From assembly GCF_001298105.1 (NCBI RefSeq), contig NZ_LGJH01000156.1:87357-151356 (forward strand): a stretch of DNA of 64,000 bases, given 5' to 3'. The stretch is from Novosphingobium sp. ST904. Its GTDB lineage: Bacteria; Pseudomonadota; Alphaproteobacteria; Sphingomonadales; Sphingomonadaceae. Shown piece after piece: positions 28,406 through 38,064 of the stretch. Within the stretch, counting starts at the first letter, position 1, and each line of letters starts with the position of its first letter. The notes below the pieces were generated by a model, which searched no databases, was not told the DNA's origin, and saw nothing but the letters and a program-made list of their open reading frames with translations. Position numbers and translations under genes: made by a program.

Positions 28406-29124
28406 ACCGCGCGCTGCTCGGCGCCCTTGGCGGGGTCGCGGCGCTTCTGCTGATCGCCGCTCCCGCCGTGGCCGAGCGGCGCCCGCCGCGCGCTCCCGGC
28501 GTAGGCACCGCCAATCCCAGTGCACTGATCGCGTCCGAGATCGCCTTTGCGCGCATGGCGCGCGAGAAAGGCCAGTGGAAGGCCTTCGACGAATTCGCGG
28601 ATGACGCGGCAGTGATGTTCGTGCCGCAGCCGGTCCGTGCCAAAGAGTGGCTGAGCGGCCGAAAGGAACCGGCCGCCGCCGTGCAGTGGCAGGCTCACCA
28701 GGTCTGGATGAGCTGCGATGGTACGATGGGCGTGACCAGGGGTGCCTGGCAGCAACCGGACGGTTCGGTCGGCTATTTCACCACGATCTGGCAGCAGCGC
28801 AAGAAGGGCGATTTTCGCTGGGTGCTCGACCAGGGCGATACGCTCGACCAGCCGATGCAGGAGCCGGAGATGCTGTCTGCCTCCGTGGCGGACTGCGCGC
28901 GGGGCGGGAACGGCGCCTCGCCCGGCGATGAGCTGCTGGTCGAGCGGGATTCGGCCAAGGCGGCGCCGGGCATGGATGGCAAGGGGCGTTCGAAGGACGG
29001 CACTTTGACCTGGAGCTATCACGTGAACGCCGACCATTCGCGCTCGCTGGTCGTCTCGCTGATGAAGAATGGGGGCATGGCCGAAGTTCTGCGCAGCGAT
29101 GTAGCCGCCCCGAAGGGACAATAA
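28402..29124 (+). CDS. Hypothetical secreted NTF2-like protein
   Basis: A 240-residue protein starting at a TTG that overlaps the folD stop (TTGA, 28402-28405). A signal peptide (LLGALGGVAALLLIAAPAVA) is followed by an NTF2/SnoaL-like domain: EIAFARMAREKGQWKAFDEF, AVMFVPQPVRAKEWL and YFTTIWQQRKKGDFRWVLDQGD. It may be periplasmic. No catalytic residues can be assigned. Its coupling to folD is probably only operon packing. Confidence 0.78.
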   Translation: MNRALLGALGGVAALLLIAAPAVAERRPPRAPGVGTANPSALIASEIAFARMAREKGQWKAFDEFADDAAVMFVPQPVRAKEWLSGRKEPAAAVQWQAHQVWMSCDGTMGVTRGAWQQPDGSVGYFTTIWQQRKKGDFRWVLDQGDTLDQPMQEPEMLSASVADCARGGNGASPGDELLVERDSAKAAPGMDGKGRSKDGTLTWSYHVNADHSRSLVVSLMKNGGMAEVLRSDVAAPKGQ

Positions 29125-29129
29125 CCGGC

Positions 29130-29765
29130 ATGTACGAGCTTTTTCTCAGCGCTTTCGTCACCCTCTTCGTGGTGATCGATCCGCCGGGCTGCGCACCGAT
29201 CTATGCCGGGCTCTCGGCCGATGCCAGCCGGTCTCAGGCGATCTCCATGGCCGCGCGTGCCTGCGTGATCGCGACCGCCATTCTGGTGGTCTTCGCGCTT
29301 TTCGGCGCGCGGCTTCTGGGGGCGCTGCATATCGAACTGAATGCCTTCCGCATCGCGGGCGGCATCATGCTGTTCATGATCGCCATCGACATGGTGTTCG
29401 AGAAGCGCACCCAGCGCCGCGAGGAGCGGGCGGAGAAGATCATCGCCCATAATGCCGAAACGCCCGAGGTGGACGATGTTTCGGTGTTCCCCATGGCCAT
29501 GCCGATGCTGGCGGGGCCGGGCTCGATCGCGACGATCATGCTGCTCACCTCGCGCGCGCACGGCGCGGAGCAGACCATGGCGATCCTCGCGGCGATGGTC
29601 GCGGTCATGGTGCTCAGCTTTGCCGCTCTGGCGGCTGCCGGCCCCCTGATGCGCATTCTGGGCGACAAGGTGGAGGCGGTTATCACGCGGCTTCTCGGCG
29701 TGTTGCTGGCGGCGCTCGCGGCGCAATACGTGATCGACGGCGTCAAGGCCGTGCTGCTGAACTGA
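29130..29765 (+). CDS. MarC family integral membrane protein
   Basis: A 211-residue protein with about six membrane segments. It has the MarC-type start FVTLFVVIDPPGCAPIYAGL, the central FRIAGGIMLFMIAIDMVF, and the family-diagnostic FPMAMPMLAGPGSIATIML. MarC proteins were once linked to antibiotic resistance, which later work did not support, and their function remains unknown. It is the last gene of the yggT-folD run, ended by a strong terminator. Confidence 0.92.
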   Translation: MYELFLSAFVTLFVVIDPPGCAPIYAGLSADASRSQAISMAARACVIATAILVVFALFGARLLGALHIELNAFRIAGGIMLFMIAIDMVFEKRTQRREERAEKIIAHNAETPEVDDVSVFPMAMPMLAGPGSIATIMLLTSRAHGAEQTMAILAAMVAVMVLSFAALAAAGPLMRILGDKVEAVITRLLGVLLAALAAQYVIDGVKAVLLN

Positions 29766-29796
29766 CCTTCCCGCAGCAAGCCGTGAGCAGGCAATG

Positions 29797-29832
29797 AAAA
29801 GGCCCGCCGGATCGCTCCGGCGGGCCTTTTTT
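29797..29832. terminator. Intrinsic terminator between marC and degP
   Basis: A 15-bp stem (29797-29811 / 29816-29830) with a TCGC loop and A/T tracts on both sides, serving the two convergent genes. Confidence 0.92.
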
Positions 29833-29849
29833 GTCGAAGCCCCTAAGCC

Positions 29850-31400
29850 TCAGCGCAGGCGCAGCGGTACGAAGGCGGCGGGCTGACCACGCGGCTGCAC
29901 GCGCAGCAGGATCGCCGAGCGGCCATCGGCCTTGGCGGCCTTGATGGCATTTTCGAGGTCGGCCTGCGTCGAAACCGGCGCATTGTTGGCCGAGAGGATT
30001 ATGAACCCGCGGGCAAAGCCCTTCTGGCCGGCATCCGAGCTCGGATCGACGGCGACGATGACGAGGCCCTTGGTGCCTTCCGAGGCCCCGAGCTGCCGCG
30101 CGATCTGCGAAGTCAGCGGCGTTACCGAGAGACCCAGCGACTTTTCGACAACGCTCTGGCCCTGTTCCTTGGGCGGATTGTTGAACGGATCGCTGTCCTG
30201 ATCGGTGCTGGGATCGAAGGTCTGCTGGAGTTCGTCCTCGCTCGGGCGCTTGTCTACCGTGGCGGTCAGCGTCATGCGGCGGCCGTTGCGGATCAGCTCG
30301 ATCGGGATGCGCGTTCCCGGCGCGGTGTTGGCGACGAGGAACGAGAGGTTCTGGTCGCGCGTCACTTCCTTGCCATCAACCTTCACCACGACGTCGCCCG
30401 CCTGGATTCCGGCCTTGGCCGCGGCACCGTCCGGCACGACGGCCTGGATGAATTCGCCCTTGTTGTGTTCGAGGCCCATCGAATCGGCAAGATCCTCATT
30501 GAGGGCCTGGATGGTCACGCCAAGGTAGCCGCGCTCGATCGCCTGGCCCTTCATCAGCTTCTGCACGATGGGAGCGGCGGTTTCGGCGGGAATCGCGAAG
30601 CCGATGCCGACGCTGCCGCCGGTGGGCGAGAAGATCGCGTTGTTGATGCCGATGACCTGGCCGTTCATGTCGAACATCGGCCCGCCCGAGTTGCCGCGGT
30701 TGATCGCCGCGTCGGTCTGGAGGTAGCGGTCATAGGCGCCCGAGCCCGAGCCGGTGTTGCGGTAGACGGCCGAGATGATGCCCGCCGTCACCGTTCCGCC
30801 AAGGCCGAACGGATTGCCGATGGCGATGATCCAGTCACCCACGCGGGCCTTCGAGCTGTCGCCGAACTTCACGTAGGGCAGCGGCTTGCTGGAAGTGATC
30901 TTGAGCACCGCGAGATCGGATGCGGCGTCCTTGCCGATCAGCTTGGCGGGATACTCGGTGCCGTCCGGCATGGTCACGGTGATCGATTCGACCTGACCCT
31001 TGCCTTCCGCGGTGATGACGTGGTTGTTCGTCACGACATAGCCGTCGGCCGAGACGATGAAGCCCGAGCCGAGCGACTGGGCTTCGCGGGTTTGCGGGCT
31101 GGCGCCGCCACCGCCGCCGCCGCCGAACAGACCCTCGAACGGGGTTCCGGCGAAGGGATTGCCGCCGCCCTGCACCTGGACGCGCTGGCGCGTCGAGATG
31201 TTGACGACCGCAGGCTGAAGCTGCTCGGTCAGGTCCGCAAAGCCGCTGGGCGCGCCGGCGCGGGGCACCACGTTGGCCATCTGGCTGGCTTCGTTCTGGG
31301 CAACCTGGGCCCCTGCGGGATAGCCGGTCACCAGCGTGGCGGTGGCGCCTCCCAGCAGGAGCGCTGTGGTCAGTCCATAAGCGTATCGCACGGGCTTCAC
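29850..31400 (-). CDS. Do-family serine endopeptidase (DegP/HtrA)
   Basis: A 516-residue periplasmic protease starting at a GTG with AAAGGA just upstream. A signal peptide (about residues 1-31) is followed by a Gly-rich loop at 90-100, the LA loop. The triad is H127 (TNNHVI), D162 (ASDLAVL) and S238 (RGNSGGP). Two PDZ domains follow (about 285-380 and 420-515). It degrades or refolds misfolded envelope proteins and belongs to the DegP/MucD group. hflK and hflC lie upstream on the same strand (117 bp gap), a common alphaproteobacterial grouping of membrane quality-control genes. Confidence 0.95.
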   Translation of the reverse strand: MKPVRYAYGLTTALLLGGATATLVTGYPAGAQVAQNEASQMANVVPRAGAPSGFADLTEQLQPAVVNISTRQRVQVQGGGNPFAGTPFEGLFGGGGGGGASPQTREAQSLGSGFIVSADGYVVTNNHVITAEGKGQVESITVTMPDGTEYPAKLIGKDAASDLAVLKITSSKPLPYVKFGDSSKARVGDWIIAIGNPFGLGGTVTAGIISAVYRNTGSGSGAYDRYLQTDAAINRGNSGGPMFDMNGQVIGINNAIFSPTGGSVGIGFAIPAETAAPIVQKLMKGQAIERGYLGVTIQALNEDLADSMGLEHNKGEFIQAVVPDGAAAKAGIQAGDVVVKVDGKEVTRDQNLSFLVANTAPGTRIPIELIRNGRRMTLTATVDKRPSEDELQQTFDPSTDQDSDPFNNPPKEQGQSVVEKSLGLSVTPLTSQIARQLGASEGTKGLVIVAVDPSSDAGQKGFARGFIILSANNAPVSTQADLENAIKAAKADGRSAILLRVQPRGQPAAFVPLRLR

Positions 31401-31517
31401 GTCCTTTGATTCCTCCGTCTTGGCGGTGCAGCGTCACCATCCGCCGACTGATGCCGATTGAAGCTCTGGGAGCTTAACCGGATTTGAATAGGCGGCCTTT
31501 CAAGCGCTTCGCGCCGG

Positions 31518-32360
31518 TCACGGTTCCCTGAAGTGGTTGAGATAGGCATTGTCGGGCGAAAGCAGGATGGTCTTCCCGGCCTCTCCCTTGGCGAACGAAA
31601 TTCCATAGCTCTGCATGGAGCGGTAGAAATCGTAGAACTGCGGGTCCTTGCCGAAGGCGGCGGCATAGATCTTCGAGGCCTGCGCTTCCGCGTCGGCCTG
31701 AATGATCTGCGCGTCCTTCTGGCCCTGCGCGGTGATCGTCTTGGCTTCCTCGTCGCGCGAGGCCTGCATGCGGGTGAAGGCGCTTTCGAGCGCGCCTTCG
31801 GGAAGATCCGCGCGCTTGATCCGCACGTCGACGACTTGCGCACCATATTCGCGCGCCTCGCGGTCGAGCCCGTCGCGGATGTTCTCCATCGCCTTGCCGC
31901 GTTCGGCGGTCAGCAGCGACTGGAACGTGCGCTTGCCCAGTTCCTGGCGAAGCACCGAGGAAAGGATCGGTTCGAGCTGTTCGGTCACGCGTTCGCTGGT
32001 GCCCGCGGTTTCGACCATCTTGACCGGATCGATGATGCGATAGCGCGCATAGGCATCGACGTTCAGGCGAAGCTGGTCGGTCGAGAGGACCTGCTGCTGC
32101 TGCATGTCCACGGACAGCAGGCGCTTGTCGATGCGGATCACGCGGTCCACCATCGGGATGCGGAAGTGAACGCCCGCGCCGGTCTGGCCGTAGTCGGCCT
32201 TGGGCACATAGGGGTTGTACACCGCAATGGGCCTGCCGGTGCGAACGATGACCGCCTGCTCCGTTTCCGGCACCACGATCATGCTGAGCATCAGCCCGAC
32301 AACGGCGGCCCCGCCCAGGAACCAGGCGGCCTTGTAGTCCTGCCAGAGGCGATTCATCAC
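31518..32360 (-). CDS. hflC: Protease modulator HflC
   Basis: A 280-residue SPFH/band-7 protein. One N-terminal membrane segment (AAVVGLMLSMIVVPETEQAV) is followed by the band-7 domain (IVRTGRPIAVY, VHFRIPMVDRVIRIDKR) and a long helix (RMQASRDEEAKTITAQGQK). With HflK it forms the large cage around FtsH in the inner membrane and tunes proteolysis. The ATG overlaps the hflK stop (ATGA, 32357-32360), so the two are coupled. Confidence 0.93.
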   Translation of the reverse strand: MMNRLWQDYKAAWFLGGAAVVGLMLSMIVVPETEQAVIVRTGRPIAVYNPYVPKADYGQTGAGVHFRIPMVDRVIRIDKRLLSVDMQQQQVLSTDQLRLNVDAYARYRIIDPVKMVETAGTSERVTEQLEPILSSVLRQELGKRTFQSLLTAERGKAMENIRDGLDREAREYGAQVVDVRIKRADLPEGALESAFTRMQASRDEEAKTITAQGQKDAQIIQADAEAQASKIYAAAFGKDPQFYDFYRSMQSYGISFAKGEAGKTILLSPDNAYLNHFREP

Positions 32361-33601
32361 TGGCCTCCCTTGGATGCGTCGACGGTGGCGGCCGGCGCGG
32401 GCGCGGCAACCACGGTTTCCTCGGCGGCCGGGGCCCGGCGCTTCATCTCGGAAAGGGGGAGGTACGTGTTCATGTTCTTGGCTTCGGCGACGACGGTGTC
32501 GTTGTCGCGCAGCACCCGCTCCATCGTTTCGTAGTACATGCGGCGCTTGGTCACTTCGGGCGCGAGCTTGTACTGTTCATAGACCTTGTCGAACGAGGCG
32601 GCCTCGCCCTGGGCGCGGGCAAGCGTCTGCTGCGCCCAGGCACGAGCCTTGGAGCGATCGCGGTCCGCTTCCTGCTGGGAGACGTTGACCTGGTCGAACG
32701 CTTCCTTGGTCTTGGCCGGGGGATCGGCCTTCTTGATTTCCACGCCCTGGATCGAGACGCCCGAGCGATAGTAATCGAGAATGCGCTGGGTCCGGTCGCG
32801 CACGTCCTGTTCGACCACGGCGCGGCCGGCGCCGGACAGCGTCTCGTTCAGCGTGATCTGGCCGATAGACGCGCGCATGGCCGCTTCCGCCACTTCGCGC
32901 ACCGTTTCGTCAGGATCGGCGAGGCGGTAGGTGTAGTCTTTCAGGTTCTTGATGTTCCAGCGCACCAGATAGCTGAGATCGACAAGGTTCTTGTCGCCCG
33001 TCAGCATCAGCTTTTCGCCTTCGCCCTCGGGGATCGTGTAGACGGTGAACGAACGCACGTCCTTCACGTCGACCTGTTCGATCGGCCAGGGAAGGGTGAG
33101 CGAAAGGCCGGAATCGATCGTGCGGGAATACTGGCCCAGCCGCGAAACGATGCCCTGCTCCTTGGGGCCGAGCATGTGGACCATGGAGATGCCAAGCATC
33201 GCGGCAACCGCGATGCCGATGCCGAGCGGCAGCCACGACTTGCCGTCGGGGCGGCGCGGCAGATTGGGGAATCCGCCGCCGGGTCCGAAGCCGCCGCCTC
33301 CGCCGCCGGGGCGGCGCGGATCGCGCGGGCGGAAGATGTCCTCGATGCCGGCGGCGCGGCGCGGCGGGGTTTCACTGCCGCTGGGAAGCCACGGGTTGCG
33401 AGGGCCCTTGCGATCGTCGGGACGGCTTTCCGGCGGCTTGCCCTGTTCGCCCCTGCTGCCGGGGGCTTCGCCTGAAGGCTCGTCGTTACGGCCTTCGTCC
33501 TGACCCTCGGGCACGCCTTCGTTGCCGCCTTCGCCGGGTTCTCCCGCAGGACCATTGCCGTCATTTCCGCCGCCACCCCAAGGGCTTTGACGTCCGGTCA
33601 T
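32357..33601 (-). CDS. hflK: FtsH protease activity modulator HflK
   Basis: About 414 residues. A long disordered Gly/Glu/Pro-rich N-terminus (PWGGGGNDGN, then GGGGGFGPGGG) precedes one membrane segment (LGIGIAVAAMLGISMVHML), a band-7 domain (EQGIVSRLGQYSRTIDSGL, LPWPIEQVDV) and a coiled tail. The N-terminal extension is longer than in E. coli HflK. An upstream in-frame ATG at 33643 would add 14 residues; I chose 33601 because the PWGGGG motif close to it marks the start in most homologues. Divergent from mrp. Confidence 0.9.
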   Translation of the reverse strand: MTGRQSPWGGGGNDGNGPAGEPGEGGNEGVPEGQDEGRNDEPSGEAPGSRGEQGKPPESRPDDRKGPRNPWLPSGSETPPRRAAGIEDIFRPRDPRRPGGGGGGFGPGGGFPNLPRRPDGKSWLPLGIGIAVAAMLGISMVHMLGPKEQGIVSRLGQYSRTIDSGLSLTLPWPIEQVDVKDVRSFTVYTIPEGEGEKLMLTGDKNLVDLSYLVRWNIKNLKDYTYRLADPDETVREVAEAAMRASIGQITLNETLSGAGRAVVEQDVRDRTQRILDYYRSGVSIQGVEIKKADPPAKTKEAFDQVNVSQQEADRDRSKARAWAQQTLARAQGEAASFDKVYEQYKLAPEVTKRRMYYETMERVLRDNDTVVAEAKNMNTYLPLSEMKRRAPAAEETVVAAPAPAATVDASKGGQ

Positions 33602-33750
33602 GGCGAGGCCTGCGCGCGTGATTGCACCACCAATAGCTTTCATAGGCTTATCTATAGGTGCGCTATTCGCACAAAAACAGTGCCTCTCTTGCCCTTTTTC
33701 CTCGACTGCTCCACCTGAGCGGCAAATTCACCATCATGTGAAAGGACGAA

Positions 33751-34719
33751 ATGACAAGCCCGGATGCCGATCGACTGAAAGCGCTCCTGCCGCCGGAGGT
33801 GGCTCGAAGAGTGCAGTCGTTGCGGCTCGCCGACGGCAGGGCGAGCGTCGTGATCGATGCCACCGGCCTTTCCGTGCAGGACCGCGCCGGGCTTGAGCAG
33901 ATCGTATCCGGTGCGCTGGAAGGCAAGCCGGGCGTCGCCAACGTGCGCGTGGCGATCACGGCCGAAAAGCCGGTGCAGCGCATTCTCGCGGTGGGCTCGG
34001 GCAAGGGCGGGGTCGGCAAGTCGACGCTGGCCGCAAACCTGGCGGTCGCGCTTTCGCGCATGGGGCGCAAGGTGGGGCTGGTCGATGCGGACATCTACGG
34101 GCCGTCGCAGGCGCGGTTGCTCGGCATCGAGGGGCAGCGTCCGGTGGCGCACGAAAGCCGGCTGGTCCCGGTCGCCAGCGCCTTTGGGGTGCCGGTGCTG
34201 TCGATGGCCAATCTGCTGGAGCCGGGACAGGCGATCGCCTGGCGCGGGCCGATGGTTGCAGGTGCGCTGACCCAACTGCTCGAAGGGCACTGGGACAACG
34301 CCGAAATCATCGTCGTCGACCTGCCGCCCGGTACCGGCGACGTCCAGTTGACCATGCTCCAGAAGTTCAAGCCGGCGGGCGCGGTCATCGTGTCCACGCC
34401 GCAGGACCTTGCCCTCATGGACGCGACCCGCGCCATCGAACTGTTCGAGAAGAGCGGGGTGCCGATCGTCGGCGTGGTGGAGAACATGGCCGGCTATGCC
34501 TGCCCCCACTGCGGCGAAGTGAGCGACCCCTTCGGCGCTGGCGGGGCCGAGGCTGCTGCCGCGGAGATGGGCAAGGCCTTCCTCGGCCGTATCCCGCTGG
34601 ATATCGCGATCCGGCGTGAAAGCGACGCAGGCACGCCTCCGGCCGCCGGACAGGGGCCGCAAGCGGAGGCTTTCGCGGGGCTTGCGCTCAAGGTCGCCGA
34701 TTGGCTGGACCGCCCCTGA
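33751..34719 (+). CDS. Mrp/ApbC-type iron-sulfur carrier ATPase
   Basis: A 322-residue protein. A MIP18-like N-terminal domain (about 1-70) is followed by a deviant P-loop GSGKGGVGKST at 82-92, IYGPSQ at 115-120 and a VVDLPPGTGD box at 188-197. The CxxC at C251/C254 (ACPHCGEV) is the dimer-bridging iron-sulfur ligand pair of the family. It delivers Fe-S clusters to target enzymes. The stop overlaps the start of the downstream molybdenum hydroxylase (TGATG), an enzyme class that depends on 2Fe-2S partners. Confidence 0.92.
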   Translation: MTSPDADRLKALLPPEVARRVQSLRLADGRASVVIDATGLSVQDRAGLEQIVSGALEGKPGVANVRVAITAEKPVQRILAVGSGKGGVGKSTLAANLAVALSRMGRKVGLVDADIYGPSQARLLGIEGQRPVAHESRLVPVASAFGVPVLSMANLLEPGQAIAWRGPMVAGALTQLLEGHWDNAEIIVVDLPPGTGDVQLTMLQKFKPAGAVIVSTPQDLALMDATRAIELFEKSGVPIVGVVENMAGYACPHCGEVSDPFGAGGAEAAAAEMGKAFLGRIPLDIAIRRESDAGTPPAAGQGPQAEAFAGLALKVADWLDRP

Positions 34720-36974
34720 TGGCGGTCACGCGCCGGGGTATCCTGATCGGCGCGCTGGCAGGCGGCGGGCTGGCAGTGGGATATCTCCTGCGCCCGCGCC
34801 GCTTTCCGATGCCCTTGGAACCGGGCCGGGACGAATATGCGTTCGGGGCCTGGATCAAGATCGCCGCTGACGGGGTGGTGAGCGTGGCCGTGCCCCAGGT
34901 GGAAATGGGGCAGGGAATAACCACGCTGTTGCCGCAAGTGGTGGCCTACGAACTCGGCGCCGACTGGCGGCAGGTGGCCGTCGAGCCCGCGCCTGTAAGC
35001 GCGATCTACGCCAATGCCGTGCTCGCCGCGAAATGGGCGCCGCTCTGGCTCCCGTTGTTGCCGGAGATCGCCGAGAATCCCGATGGCTTCGCCGCGCGCC
35101 GCTTTGCGCAGGACCATCGTTTCAACGTCACGGCCGACGGCACCTCGCTGGCCGCATACGAGGGTCCGGCCCGCGCCGCCGCCGCTTCGGCCCGCGCGCT
35201 GCTCGTGCAGGCGGCGGCTGCCCGCTGGGGCGTTGCCCCGGAACAATGCGAAGCGGCGAACGGCCTTGTCCTGCATGAGGGCAAGCGCTTGCCCTTTGGC
35301 CCGCTCGCCGCCGAGGCAGCAGGGTTCTCCCCGCCCGATCCGCCGCCCCTGCGCGCGGATGCCATGGCGGAGAAGCCCGGAGAGTTTCCGCCCGGTGCTC
35401 CTTTGCGCTGGCCCCGCCTCGACCTGCCGTCCAAGGTCGATGGATCGTGGACTTTTGCCGGAGACGTGCGCCTGCCGGACATGTTGCGCGCGGCGATCCG
35501 CCAAGCGCCCATCGGCAAGGCGGAACTCTCGGGTTTTGACGAAAGCGCGGGGAAGGGCCTCAAGGGTTTCAGCCGTTTCGTGCGCGGGCCTGACTGGATC
35601 GCCGCGCTGGCGGGCGACTGGTGGACTGCCGAAGCCGCGCTAGACCGCGCCAGGCCGCGCTTTCGCGTCGCCCGCGGAAGTGACAGCAGCGAGGCCGACA
35701 ATGCGCTGGACGAGGCCATGCGCATGGGCACGCCCACCCGCCTTCACGCAGAGGGCGACATGGCGGCGATCGAGGGGGGCTTGCCGGTCCAGATCCGCTA
35801 CGAGGTCGCCCCGGCCGTCCATGCTGCGATCGAGACCGGGAGCGCCACCGCGCGCTTCGAGAATGGCCGCCTCGAACTCTGGATCGGGACCCAGGCGCCC
35901 GAGGCGGCGCGCGAAGCCGCCGCTACCGCGCTGGGACTGCGTGCGGCGGATGTCGTCCTTTATCCGATGCCGATCGGTGGCAGCTTCGACCGGCGGCTGG
36001 AATGCGCCCACGCCGCACAAGTCGCGCTGCTGGCGAAGGAGGCCGGCCGCCCGGTGCAACTCACACTCTCGCGGCGGCAGGACCATTTCGCGGCTTATCC
36101 GCGCACGCCGGCCGTGGCGGTCATGGCGGCGCGAACCGACGCGGAAGGGGGCGTGGCAGGCTGGCGCGCCCGCATCGCCGTGCCCGCTACCGCGCGGGAG
36201 TTCGGGCGTCGGTTCTTCTCCGGCGAAGCCTCGTTCGGTGCACTCGACGCGGTGGCCGATGTCGCCGATCCGATGGCGCTGGAAGGTGCGGTCCCGGCCT
36301 ATGCAGTGCCCAGCCTGGCTGTCGACCATGTGCCCGCCAATATCGGTCTTCCGACCGGGCGGATGCGCGGCAATGCCCATGGCTATACCGCCTTCTTCAA
36401 CGAGAGCTTCGTGGATGAACTGGCGCACCGCGCCGGACGCGAGCCCCTGGCCTATCGCATGGCCATGCTGGGGCACGACCCGCGCCTTGCCGAATGCCTT
36501 CAGCGCGCGGCGGGGCTTGCGCAATGGGGCGGCGGCGGGGACAGCAGCGGGCAAGGCATCGCGTGCCACCTGATCGGGGAGGGGCGCATCGCCGTGGTCG
36601 CCTCGGCCCGGCGTGACGAGAACGGGGTGCGGGTGGAGAAACTCAGCGCCGTTGCCGACATCGGCCGCATCGTGAACCTCGATATTGCCCGTCAACAGAT
36701 CGAGGGCGGGCTGGTCTTCGGTCTCGGCCTCGCGCTGGGATGCAGTCCAAACTATACGGGAGGCAGGCCTGACAGCGAACGGCTGGCCGAACTTTCCCTG
36801 CCGACGCTGGCTGACTGCCCTGCCATAGAGGTGGACTTCATCGAAAGCACCGACGATCCTGCCGATCCGGGGGAACTGGGCGTAGCCGTGGTCGCCCCGG
36901 CTGTCGCCAACGCACTCTATTCGGCTACGGGATTGCGATTCCGCCGCCTTCCGCTTTTTGCCGAGGACATGTGA
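34719..36974 (+). CDS. Xanthine dehydrogenase-family molybdopterin-binding subunit
   Basis: A 751-residue large subunit of the isoquinoline-1-oxidoreductase/aldehyde-dehydrogenase branch. A twin-arginine-like leader (VTRRGILIGALAGGG) suggests export. Domains match the coxL type: VPQVEMGQGITTLLPQVV binds the cofactor, GGSFDRRLE and RMRGNAHGYTAFFNESFVDE are cofactor contacts, and the C-terminal GELGVAVVAPAVANAL carries the catalytic glutamate. The usual small 2Fe-2S subunit is not encoded next to it. It overlaps mrp and hemH by one base on each side, so all three are one operon. Substrate unknown. Confidence 0.88.
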   Translation: MAVTRRGILIGALAGGGLAVGYLLRPRRFPMPLEPGRDEYAFGAWIKIAADGVVSVAVPQVEMGQGITTLLPQVVAYELGADWRQVAVEPAPVSAIYANAVLAAKWAPLWLPLLPEIAENPDGFAARRFAQDHRFNVTADGTSLAAYEGPARAAAASARALLVQAAAARWGVAPEQCEAANGLVLHEGKRLPFGPLAAEAAGFSPPDPPPLRADAMAEKPGEFPPGAPLRWPRLDLPSKVDGSWTFAGDVRLPDMLRAAIRQAPIGKAELSGFDESAGKGLKGFSRFVRGPDWIAALAGDWWTAEAALDRARPRFRVARGSDSSEADNALDEAMRMGTPTRLHAEGDMAAIEGGLPVQIRYEVAPAVHAAIETGSATARFENGRLELWIGTQAPEAAREAAATALGLRAADVVLYPMPIGGSFDRRLECAHAAQVALLAKEAGRPVQLTLSRRQDHFAAYPRTPAVAVMAARTDAEGGVAGWRARIAVPATAREFGRRFFSGEASFGALDAVADVADPMALEGAVPAYAVPSLAVDHVPANIGLPTGRMRGNAHGYTAFFNESFVDELAHRAGREPLAYRMAMLGHDPRLAECLQRAAGLAQWGGGGDSSGQGIACHLIGEGRIAVVASARRDENGVRVEKLSAVADIGRIVNLDIARQQIEGGLVFGLGLALGCSPNYTGGRPDSERLAELSLPTLADCPAIEVDFIESTDDPADPGELGVAVVAPAVANALYSATGLRFRRLPLFAEDM

Positions 36975-37981
36975 TGCCCCCCAAAGACAGAACTTCCGCC
37001 GCCGCGGGCGAGATCGGCGTGCTGCTGGTCAACCTCGGCACGCCCGACGCTGCCACCCCTGCCGCAGTCCGTCGCTATCTCGCGGAATTCCTCTCCGATC
37101 CGCGCGTCGTGGAGATTCCGGCCATCGCCTGGAAGCCGATCCTGCACGGTGTGATCCTGCGGACCCGGCCTGCCAAGTCCGCTCATGCCTATCGTCAGGT
37201 CTGGACCGAAAAGGGCTCGCCGCTCGCTGCGATCACCGCCGCGCAGGCGGCAGGGCTTCAGGCCTTGCTGGGGACTCGCGCGAAGGTCGACTGGGCGATG
37301 CGGTACGGCAATCCTGCCATTCCCGCGCGTCTGCAGGCGATGAAGGATGCAGGCTGCGACCGGATACTCGTCGCGCCGCTCTATCCCCAATACTCGGGGG
37401 CGACGACGGCCTCGGTGATGGACAGGCTGGGCGAGGCGCTGCGCGCCATGCGTTGGCAGCCCGCGATCCGCACCCTGCCGCCCTATTTCGGCGATGCCGT
37501 CTATATCGGCGCGCTGGAGGATGATCTGGTCCGTCAGATCGGGGGGCTGGACTTCGTGCCGGAAGTGCTTCTGCTGTCGTACCACGGAATGCCCCAGCGA
37601 ACCGCGGATCTCGGCGATCCCTATCACTGGCACTGCCGCGAGACCTCGCGCCTGTTGACCGAACGCCTGAATCTGCGCGTTCCGGGATTACGGATTGAAA
37701 CGAGCTTCCAGTCGCGCTTCGGCAGGGCAAAGTGGCTGGAGCCGTCCACCGAAGACGTGCTGGCGGCAGAGGCGAAAGCGGGCACGACCCGCATCGCCGT
37801 AGCGGCGCCGGGCTTCTCGGCAGACTGCGTGGAAACGCTGGAGGAACTGGCGATTCGGGGTAGGGAGGTCTTCGAGGAGGCCGGAGGCCGCGAGATGGCC
37901 GTACTGTCCTGCCTGAATGATGGCGCGTCGGGCATGGAGATGCTGCAAGCGCTTGTTAATCGGGAACTTTCCGGTTGGTGA
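36974..37981 (+). CDS. hemH: Ferrochelatase
   Basis: A 335-residue enzyme. It shows GVLLVNLGTPDAATPAAVRRYL at the N-terminus, the metal-site histidine in LLSYHGMPQRTA, YHWHCRETSRLL, and FQSRFGRAKWLEPSTED with GFSADCVETLEE at the C-terminus. It inserts ferrous iron into protoporphyrin IX, the last step of haem synthesis. The start is the ATG overlapping the previous stop; a GTG three bases earlier would add one residue. Its place after mrp and the molybdenum hydroxylase is unusual. Confidence 0.96.
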   Translation: MPPKDRTSAAAGEIGVLLVNLGTPDAATPAAVRRYLAEFLSDPRVVEIPAIAWKPILHGVILRTRPAKSAHAYRQVWTEKGSPLAAITAAQAAGLQALLGTRAKVDWAMRYGNPAIPARLQAMKDAGCDRILVAPLYPQYSGATTASVMDRLGEALRAMRWQPAIRTLPPYFGDAVYIGALEDDLVRQIGGLDFVPEVLLLSYHGMPQRTADLGDPYHWHCRETSRLLTERLNLRVPGLRIETSFQSRFGRAKWLEPSTEDVLAAEAKAGTTRIAVAAPGFSADCVETLEELAIRGREVFEEAGGREMAVLSCLNDGASGMEMLQALVNRELSGW

Positions 37982-38064
37982 CAAGGATTTAACAGCCGCG
38001 TTTCTTGACTATCGATGGCTTCGTTCTACTCCTGTTCCTGATTGTTGGAATGGGGCGAACGGTC

